From: Clostridioides sp. ES-S-0054-01
GTDB taxonomy: Bacteria > Bacillota > Clostridia > Peptostreptococcales > Peptostreptococcaceae
Direction of reading: 5' to 3'
NCBI GenBank assembly: GCA_021561035.1
Contig: CP067346.1
Span: 403,001 to 467,000, forward strand
Length of the DNA: 64,000 bases
Position 1 is the first letter of the stretch. Every line of letters starts with the position of its first letter. Below are positions 57,420-64,000 of the stretch, in pieces. The translations under genes and the position numbers were made by a program. A model generated the notes under the pieces. The model saw nothing but the letters and a program-made list of their open reading frames with translations, did no database searches and had not been told where the DNA came from.

Positions 57420-59617
57420 AGGAAAATAAAAAATTGGATATAGACTATATATTAAAAGATTTGGATAAATATAAACCAAAAAGAAGAGGTTGGGTTTGGA
57501 GAGAGCATTTGGAAAATCTTGAAATGGGACCTTTTGAATATAAAGACTGTACAAAACCTTTAAAAGACAGTGTGGGGCTACCATCATCTAAGTACTTCAA
57601 TAATATAGACCCTCAACCGAGCCCAGTTATTACTACTGAAATAGCTTCTGGTAGATTTGAAGATGATATAAGAAGAATGAGGATGGCAGCTCATCATGGT
57701 GCTGACCATTTAATGGTTATTAGAACTGCTGGACAATCACATTTTGACGGACTTATAGAAGGCACTCCTCAAGGTATAGGTGGAGTTCCAATAACAAGAA
57801 AGCAAGTAAGAGCTCAGAGAAAAGCTCTTGATTTTATAGAAGAAGAAGTTGGTAGACCTATTAATTACCATTCATATGTAAGTGGTGTTGCTGGTCCTGA
57901 AGTAGCAGTAATGTTTGCTGAAGAAGGGGTTAATGGAGCACACCAAGACCCACAATACAATGTTCTATATAGAAATATAAACATGGTAAGGTCTTTTGTA
58001 GATGCTTGTGAAGCTAAGAAAATAATGGCTTTTGCCAATATAGCTCAAATAGACGGAGCACATAATGCTAATGCTACTGCTAGAGAAGCATGGAAGGTAA
58101 TGCCTGAACTTATGGTTCAACACGCTTTAAACTCTATATTCTCAGAAAAAATAGGAATAGATAAAAGCAATATATGCCTATCAACAGTTCCGCCAACAGC
58201 ACCTCCAGCACCATGTTTAAGAATAGACTTACCTTATGCTGTTGCACTTAGAGAATTATTTAGCGATTATAAGATGAGAGCTCAAATGAATACTAAATAT
58301 ATGGAATCATCAACTAGAGAAGCAACAGTTACTCATGTATTAAATTTATTGACATCAGTATTAACTAGAGCTGACATACAATCAACTATAACACCTGATG
58401 AAGGTAGAAATGTACCTTGGCATATATACAACATAGAAGCATGTGATACAGCAAAGCAAGCTTTAGTTGGTATGGATGGTCTTATGGATATGATAGAACT
58501 TAAAGATGTCGGTGAATTAAGAGACAAAGCAAGAGAACTTAAAGAAAGAGCTGTATTATATATGGAAGAAATATTTGAAGTTGGTGGATATTTTGAATCT
58601 GTAGAACAAGGATTTTTTGTTGATTCTGGAAATTATCCAGAAAGAAATGGTGATGGAATATCTAGAAAAATAAAGGGAGGAGTTGGTGAAGGCACTGTTT
58701 ATGAAAGAGAAGAAGATTATTTAGCACCTGTAACTGCTCACTTTGGATACAATAATGTAGCTCAATACGATGAAAATGCTATAGATAATCCATCAATGTT
58801 AATAGATGGATGCACATTTGAAAATCCAGACAAAATAATATATATCGATGAGCTTGACGATTTTGATAATGTGGAAAATAGACTAAAAGAATCAGATGAA
58901 TATAGAAATGGAACTAAAATTAAGCCTGAAATGGAATGGTGTGCAGATGGAATTGTAATGATAACAATGATGCTTCCTACTGATAAAAGAACAGCTGAGT
59001 TTGCAGCTCTGGAATTTGCAAAAAAAATGAACTTACAAGAAATTGAGGTTATAAGTAGAGAAGTTATGCATGAGTCTGAAGGGACTAGGATAGAAGTAAA
59101 AGGAAGAGTTCCATTTGATATAGATTTAAACAATTTAGTAATACCAGAAGAACCTAAAGTACTAACTGATGAAGAAATAAGAGCAGATATAGAAGAAAAA
59201 CCTATGAAAATAGTTTCAGCTACAGTTGGAGAAGACGAACATTCAGTTGGTTTAAGGGAAATCATAGATATAAAACATGGTGGTATTGAAAAATATGGTA
59301 TAGAATGCCATTATCTAGGGACTTCTGTACCTGTAGAAAAATTGGTAGATGCAGCGATTGAACTAAATGCAGATGCAATACTCGCATCTACAATAATAAG
59401 TCATGATGATATTCACTATAAAAACATGAAGAAATTGCACGATTATTGTGTAGAAAAAGGTATAAGAGATAAAGTAATGATTGCATGTGGAGGAACACAA
59501 GTAACACCTGAAATAGCCGTTGAACAAGGAATAGATGCTGGGTTTGGAAGAAACAGCAAAGGTATACATGTAGCTACTTTCTTAGTTGAAAAAAGAAGAG
59601 AAATGAATAATAAATAA
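57413..59617 (+). CDS. oraE: D-ornithine 4,5-aminomutase, large subunit
   Basis: A 734-residue catalytic subunit. The first 540 residues form the PLP-barrel part (TTEIASGRFEDDIRRMRMAAHHGADH). The C-terminal B12-binding domain (about 600-734) has the DxHxxG motif in EDEHSVGLR, then LGTSVPVEKLVDAA and CGGTQVTPE. The ATG overlaps the oraS stop, so the subunits are made in step. It produces 2,4-diaminopentanoate for Ord. Confidence 0.94.
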   Translation: MLKENKKLDIDYILKDLDKYKPKRRGWVWREHLENLEMGPFEYKDCTKPLKDSVGLPSSKYFNNIDPQPSPVITTEIASGRFEDDIRRMRMAAHHGADHLMVIRTAGQSHFDGLIEGTPQGIGGVPITRKQVRAQRKALDFIEEEVGRPINYHSYVSGVAGPEVAVMFAEEGVNGAHQDPQYNVLYRNINMVRSFVDACEAKKIMAFANIAQIDGAHNANATAREAWKVMPELMVQHALNSIFSEKIGIDKSNICLSTVPPTAPPAPCLRIDLPYAVALRELFSDYKMRAQMNTKYMESSTREATVTHVLNLLTSVLTRADIQSTITPDEGRNVPWHIYNIEACDTAKQALVGMDGLMDMIELKDVGELRDKARELKERAVLYMEEIFEVGGYFESVEQGFFVDSGNYPERNGDGISRKIKGGVGEGTVYEREEDYLAPVTAHFGYNNVAQYDENAIDNPSMLIDGCTFENPDKIIYIDELDDFDNVENRLKESDEYRNGTKIKPEMEWCADGIVMITMMLPTDKRTAEFAALEFAKKMNLQEIEVISREVMHESEGTRIEVKGRVPFDIDLNNLVIPEEPKVLTDEEIRADIEEKPMKIVSATVGEDEHSVGLREIIDIKHGGIEKYGIECHYLGTSVPVEKLVDAAIELNADAILASTIISHDDIHYKNMKKLHDYCVEKGIRDKVMIACGGTQVTPEIAVEQGIDAGFGRNSKGIHVATFLVEKRREMNNK

Positions 59618-61026
59618 TGGAAAATAAAAAAGTTTCTTTAAAAATAGATGTGTTGGTAGCTGAAATAGGAAGTACTACTACTGTGGTAAACGCTTTCCAC
59701 GATATTGATACTAATAATCCTGTATTTTTGGGTCAAGGTCAAGCTCCAACAACAGTGTTTGAAGGTGGCGATGTAAGAAATGGCTTGTCAGGTGCTATTA
59801 AGGATTTAGCTAATAAATTATCTGTAGATGATATAGAGTATAATGATATGTTTGCAACTTCTAGTGCAGCTGGTGGATTAAAAATGACTGTTCATGGATT
59901 AGTATATGATATGACAGTAAAAGCAGCTAAAGAAGCTGCTCTAGGGGCTGGAGCTGTTATTCGTCAAGTAACATCAGGTAGAATTAAAAGAACTGATTTA
60001 AATAAAATAAAAGAAATAAACCCAAACATAATTTTAATAGCTGGAGGAGTCGATTACGGAGAAAGAGATACAGCTATTTATAATGCAGAAATGATAGCTT
60101 CTATGAATCTAGGTATACCAGTTATATATGCTGGAAATATTGAAAATAAAGAGGAAATAAGATTAATATTTGAAGATACAAACTATAAACTTTATATAAC
60201 TGAAAATGTATACCCTAAAATAGATTTATTGAATATAGAACCTACAAGAAAAATTATTCAAGGTGTATTTGAAGAACACATAACTACAGCACCAGGAATG
60301 AAGTATATTAAAGAAATGGTTAATGAAAATATTACTCCAACTCCGGGAGCTGTAATGGAAGCTTCTAAACTCTTATATAAAAATATTGGAGATTTATTAA
60401 CTCTAGATGTAGGTGGAGCAACTACGGATGTACATTCTGTTACGGATGGAAGTGACTATATTAATAAAATTTTAGTTAATCCTGAACCTACAGCAAAGAG
60501 AAGTGTTGAGGGGGATTTAGGTGTATATGTAAATATGAAAAATATAGTAGAAGTTATAGGTAAAGAAAATTTACAAAGTGAATTATCTATAGATATTGAT
60601 TCCATAATAGATAATTATCCACCAATACCAAAATCAATAGAAGAAATATTATTTGTCGAGAGATTGACAAAAGAAGCTGTTATTAAAGCTATGTTGAGAC
60701 ACTCGGGAAAAATAAGAAATATCTATGGAACAACTGGAAAAATCAAAATTGCAGAAGGAAAAGATTTAACAGAAGTAAGATATATAGTTGGTACAGGGGG
60801 AGCACTTACTAGGCTCCCTAGTAGAATTGAAATATTAGATAATATGCTTAAATACAATAAAAATAATGAATTGCTATTTCCAAAGGAAAAAACAAAAATA
60901 TTGATAGATAATGACTATATTATGGCATCCATGGGTGCTTTATCTAAAAAATATGAAGAAGCATCTCTTAAGCTCCTGCTAAAAAGTTTGAACTTCGAGG
61001 AGGAAAGATTATGTACCCTAGGTTAG
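59617..61026 (+). CDS. GlmL/MutL-type ATPase linked to the B12 aminomutase
   Basis: A 469-residue protein of the GlmL/MutL family, ASKHA-like ATPases encoded next to glutamate mutase and other B12 mutases. Phosphate-binding phrases are VAEIGSTTTVVNAF, LIAGGVDYGERDT and LTLDVGGATTDVHSV. A role in protecting or reactivating the mutase is proposed for the family; not proven. The ATG overlaps the oraE stop, and the next gene overlaps this stop. Confidence 0.85.
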   Translation: MENKKVSLKIDVLVAEIGSTTTVVNAFHDIDTNNPVFLGQGQAPTTVFEGGDVRNGLSGAIKDLANKLSVDDIEYNDMFATSSAAGGLKMTVHGLVYDMTVKAAKEAALGAGAVIRQVTSGRIKRTDLNKIKEINPNIILIAGGVDYGERDTAIYNAEMIASMNLGIPVIYAGNIENKEEIRLIFEDTNYKLYITENVYPKIDLLNIEPTRKIIQGVFEEHITTAPGMKYIKEMVNENITPTPGAVMEASKLLYKNIGDLLTLDVGGATTDVHSVTDGSDYINKILVNPEPTAKRSVEGDLGVYVNMKNIVEVIGKENLQSELSIDIDSIIDNYPPIPKSIEEILFVERLTKEAVIKAMLRHSGKIRNIYGTTGKIKIAEGKDLTEVRYIVGTGGALTRLPSRIEILDNMLKYNKNNELLFPKEKTKILIDNDYIMASMGALSKKYEEASLKLLLKSLNFEEERLCTLG

Positions 61027-62075
61027 AAATAGATATGGAAAAGTTAAAACATAATGCAAAAGTAATTTCGCAGATGTGTCATGAAAGAAATATTAAGATA
61101 TCTTTTGTTACTAAATCATTTTGTGCACAAAAAGAAATAGTAGAAGCAGTATGTAGGGATGGAGTAGATTATATAGCAGATTCAAGAATACAAAATTTAA
61201 AAAAATTACAAGATATAAATTTACCTAAAATGTTGATTAGAATTCCCATGCTAAGTGAATTAGAAGACGTTATCAATTATTGTGATATTAGTTTTAACTC
61301 AGAACTAGGAACAATAAAGAAGTTAAATGAATTGTGTGAAAGTAAAAATATTATTCATAAGATAGTTATTATGTTTGACTTAGGAGATTTACGAGAAGGA
61401 TATTTTTATGAAGAAGACCTTTTTAATGATGTAAGAGAGATAGTAAGATTAAAAAATATTAAAATAATTGGTATAGCTACAAACTTAACTTGTTATGGAG
61501 CTATTATACCATCTAGAGAAAATATAGGTAGATTAGTAGGTATAGCACAAAAAATGGAAGAGAAATTTGGAATAAATCTTGAAATCGTATCTGGGGGTAA
61601 TTCAAGTTCTATACATCTAATGACAAGTAATAATATGCCAGAAGGTATTACTAATTTGAGAATAGGGGAATCTATTCTACTTGGTAGAGAAACATCATAC
61701 GGTAAAAATATAGGTGGAACATATCAAGATGCATTTAAATTGATATGCCAAGTAGTTGAATGTAAAGAAAAGCCATCAGTTCCTATTGGAGAAATAGGAG
61801 TTGATGCTTTTAGAAATAAACCTGTTTATGAAGATAAGGGAATCTTAAAAAGGGCAATCATAGCTATAGGTAAACAAGATATAAATATTGACTCTTTAAT
61901 TCCAATAGACACTGATATAAGAATATTAGGAGCAAGTTCAGACCACATGATATTAGATGTAAGTAACACAAAACATGATTATAAATTAGGTGACAATGTA
62001 GAATTTTTCTTAACTTATGGAGGTATCATGTCATCTAGTACGAGCGAATATGTTTTAAAAAAAATTATAGTGTAG
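61011..62075 (+). CDS. orr: Ornithine racemase
   Basis: A 354-residue PLP racemase of the alanine-racemase fold. The PLP lysine is in SFVTKSFCAQKE; the phosphate site is in EIVSGGNSSSIH and RIGESILLG. It converts L-ornithine to D-ornithine, the OraSE substrate. The gene overlaps its upstream neighbour by 16 nt. The name is assigned from context in the ornithine operon. Confidence 0.9.
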   Translation: MYPRLEIDMEKLKHNAKVISQMCHERNIKISFVTKSFCAQKEIVEAVCRDGVDYIADSRIQNLKKLQDINLPKMLIRIPMLSELEDVINYCDISFNSELGTIKKLNELCESKNIIHKIVIMFDLGDLREGYFYEEDLFNDVREIVRLKNIKIIGIATNLTCYGAIIPSRENIGRLVGIAQKMEEKFGINLEIVSGGNSSSIHLMTSNNMPEGITNLRIGESILLGRETSYGKNIGGTYQDAFKLICQVVECKEKPSVPIGEIGVDAFRNKPVYEDKGILKRAIIAIGKQDINIDSLIPIDTDIRILGASSDHMILDVSNTKHDYKLGDNVEFFLTYGGIMSSSTSEYVLKKIIV

Positions 62076-62104
62076 TGTTCAAATAATTAGGAGGAAATTA
62101 TTTT

Positions 62105-63526
62105 ATGAAAGAGCGAGAATGTAGGAAAGCAAATCTATTTGATGCAATGATACCAATTACTTTTCTGATATTATTTTTAAGTCTAGGAGTATTAGTGTAT
62201 GGTTCATCACCTCATGTACCACTAATAGGAGCTGCAGCAGTAGCAGGGCTTGTAGCTGTATATAGACTTGGGTTTAAATGGAAAGAGTTAGAATTAAGTA
62301 TGTTTAATAGTATAAAGATGGCGATGCAAGCAATCTTAATCATAATTATAATAGGTGTACTTATAGGGACTTGGATAGTAAGTGGAGTAGTTCCATGTAT
62401 GATTTACTGGGGACTAAAAATTTTATCACCAAATGTTTTTTTAGTGGCATCAACACTAGTCTGTGCAATAGTATCTCTTGCGACAGGTTCATCTTGGAGC
62501 ACAATGGGTACAGTAGGAGTAGCTCTTTTAGGAATTGGTCAAAGTTTAGGTATGCCAGTTGGATTAATAGTAGGTTCTATCATATCTGGAGCTTACTTTG
62601 GAGATAAACTATCACCTTTATCTGAAACGACTAACTTAGCTCCAGCAATGGCAGGAACAGATTTGTTTACACATATAAAATATATGCTATATTCAACTAT
62701 ACCATCATTATTAATTTGTTTAGTAATTTATGGTATAATCGGAATGAAGTATTCAGGTCAAGCACTAGATATAAAACAGATAGAACTAATTAGGTCTACA
62801 TTAAATTCTACATTTAATACTTTATCGCCAGTATTATTATTAGCTCCGGCAATAGTAATTGGATTGGTTGTATTTAAAGTTCCTGCTATACCAGGGCTTA
62901 TAGTGGGTGTTGTATTAGGAGTATTGTTTGCAGTAGTTTTTCAAGGAGAATCTATGAATATGATATTAGACGCAGCACAAAATGGATATGTTTCATCAAC
63001 ACAAATAGAAGAGGTAGATGCTTTATTATCTAAAGGCGGGATTGCGAATATGATGTCCACTGTATCTTTAACAATATGTGCTCTATCTCTCGGAGGTATT
63101 TTGGAAAAAACAGGTATGCTTGAAGTCGTAGCGTCTTCTTTACTAAGATTAGCAAAGGGTGTATTTGGAACAGTATTATGTACAATGGTAACTTGTACAA
63201 TTACTAACATAATAGCAGGTGAACAATACTTATCTATAGTTATACCAGGAAGAATGTATAATAAGGAGTATAAAAAGAGAGGTATACATCCTAAGATGTT
63301 GTCAAGAGCTTTAGAAGATAGTGGAACTTTAACTTCTCCACTAGTACCATGGAATACCTGTGGAGCGTATATAACAGCAACATTAGGTGTATCTGCATTA
63401 ACATATGGTCCATATGCTTTATTAAATATTATAAATCCAATAGTATCTCTAGTATTAATTGCATGTAAGTTTAAAATAGCAAGAATAGAAGATGAACCTG
63501 AAACTTGTTTAAATTCTGAAATTTGA
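62105..63526 (+). CDS. NhaC-family antiporter or amino-acid transporter
   Basis: A 473-residue membrane protein with about eleven helices and the NhaC phrases ATGSSWSTMGTVGVALLGIG and ISGAYFGDKLSPLSETTNLAPA. The NhaC family includes Na+/H+ and amino-acid antiporters; here it most likely carries ornithine in or a product out, as it is the last gene of the ornithine operon. GGAGGAAA lies upstream of the ATG. Confidence 0.88.
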   Translation: MKERECRKANLFDAMIPITFLILFLSLGVLVYGSSPHVPLIGAAAVAGLVAVYRLGFKWKELELSMFNSIKMAMQAILIIIIIGVLIGTWIVSGVVPCMIYWGLKILSPNVFLVASTLVCAIVSLATGSSWSTMGTVGVALLGIGQSLGMPVGLIVGSIISGAYFGDKLSPLSETTNLAPAMAGTDLFTHIKYMLYSTIPSLLICLVIYGIIGMKYSGQALDIKQIELIRSTLNSTFNTLSPVLLLAPAIVIGLVVFKVPAIPGLIVGVVLGVLFAVVFQGESMNMILDAAQNGYVSSTQIEEVDALLSKGGIANMMSTVSLTICALSLGGILEKTGMLEVVASSLLRLAKGVFGTVLCTMVTCTITNIIAGEQYLSIVIPGRMYNKEYKKRGIHPKMLSRALEDSGTLTSPLVPWNTCGAYITATLGVSALTYGPYALLNIINPIVSLVLIACKFKIARIEDEPETCLNSEI

Positions 63527-63610
63527 TATTAATAAGTTTAAATTTGTAGTTTTATATTATTTTAATATTTGAATTGTTTGTATAAATTTTTCATGAAAAG
63601 AAGATTTTTT

Positions 63611-63639
63611 AAGACTTGCCTTAAAATGAGGCAAGTCTT
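63611..63639 (+). terminator. Terminator of the ornithine operon
   Basis: AAGACTTGCC (63611-63620), a 9-nt loop, GGCAAGTCTT (63630-63639) and then T residues. Confidence 0.85.
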
Positions 63640-63818
63640 TTAAGTATGTACTGTTTATAAGAATACTGTGTGACAAGCATGATAAGATTGTTTTTGTTAT
63701 ACTTTTGATATAAGAAATAAAAGGAGAGTCTGTTTTATATTCATATGAAATAATTAGTTATACAATAAATTTTGTTATAAAAATATTAGAAGTGAAAATA
63801 AAGTAATGAATGAATAAA

Positions 63819-64000
63819 ATGACTAGAATATTTAATATAACAATAGTTGAACAGTCTAAATATTGTATTTTAGCAATACGAAAAACAATTGACTTTACGG
63901 CATAGTTTTCAGAGTTTTCGAAGCAAAGTTTAAAAAATTTCTAAATATCTGGATGAGAGAGGAATTATTTTCATGGTCAAAGAACAGTGGATATAAACTT
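63819..64000 (+). pseudogene. Decayed GyrI-like/effector-binding-domain fragment
   Basis: ATG 63819 gives MTRIFNITIVEQSKYCILAI then RKTIDFTA and a TAG at 63903. In another frame FEAKFKKFL continues, then a further shift. The pattern resembles the start of GyrI-like small-molecule-binding proteins, broken by stops. No good ribosome site precedes it. It runs to the window edge. The sequence between 63640 and 63819 holds no gene. Confidence 0.4.

Noticed and set aside
58762-59265. Minus-strand open frame of about 167 codons inside oraE
   Set aside because: Serine-rich shadow of the real gene without start signals.

Overview
The window is low-GC Firmicute DNA with AT-rich codons, strong AGGAGG-type ribosome binding sites and short intergenic gaps. 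Gene content and order point to Clostridioides difficile: a complete reductive-leucine (2-hydroxyisocaproate) operon, a complete ornithine-oxidation operon, a RelQ-type alarmone synthetase, and decayed IS607/TnpB and IS256-family elements. Species assignment is recognition from memory, not a database result.

Layout. 1-126 is the start of a family II pyrophosphatase gene running off the left edge, followed by a decayed AdhE relic (342-545). 747-6287 is a divergon: an ABC transporter operon on the minus strand faces an AgrC/LytTR-like two-component system on the plus strand, with good sigma-A promoters for both. 6471-12457 holds a 1685-residue DUF4132 protein, its small partner and another small protein. 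12546-20144 is mostly single housekeeping or stress genes: a cysteine-cluster protein, a metallo-beta-lactamase, RelQ, a phosphoesterase, a membrane protein, a methyltransferase, a HAD nucleotidase and an XRE-cupin regulator. 20230-21285 holds a small unknown ORF and an EamA transporter. 21404-25726 is a beta-glucoside PTS operon with a LicT-type RAT/terminator leader. 25979-27129 pairs a TatD-linked radical SAM protein with an ECF S-component.

Leucine module (27469-38720). LdhA reduces 2-oxoisocaproate and lies divergently from hadA-hadI-hadB-hadC-acdB-etfB-etfA. These genes make the CoA thioester, dehydrate it through an ATP-activated radical dehydratase, and reduce isocaprenoyl-CoA with an electron-bifurcating AcdB/Etf complex. 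A sigma-54 promoter precedes hadA, and a sigma-54 activator gene follows the operon.

38721-45243 has a small exported repeat protein, class II aldolase, a dead IS607-type element (possibly an IStron), a DUF1904 protein, an RsuA-type pseudouridine synthase and an RlmD/TrmA-type rRNA methyltransferase. The 3' part of the methyltransferase gene has strikingly different codon use. An orphan tyrosine integrase follows directly, so this looks like an integrative-element attachment site. The scar (45244-52170) carries the integrase, a membrane/zinc-site protein, a Fic protein, a relic and a nearly intact IS256 copy with a perfect 8-bp target duplication, a decayed gene tail and a PhnP-like hydrolase.

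Ornithine module (52420-63526). A second sigma-54 activator precedes ord-ortA-ortB-oraS-oraE-(GlmL-like)-orr-nhaC. Orr interconverts L- and D-ornithine, OraSE (B12 and PLP) makes 2,4-diaminopentanoate, Ord deaminates it, OrtAB cleaves the product to alanine and acetyl-CoA, and the NhaC-type carrier is probably the transporter. The sigma-54 promoters of the leucine and ornithine operons are nearly identical, so both Stickland branches appear to share SigL control. The right edge has a decayed GyrI-like fragment. No tRNA, rRNA or CRISPR array was found.
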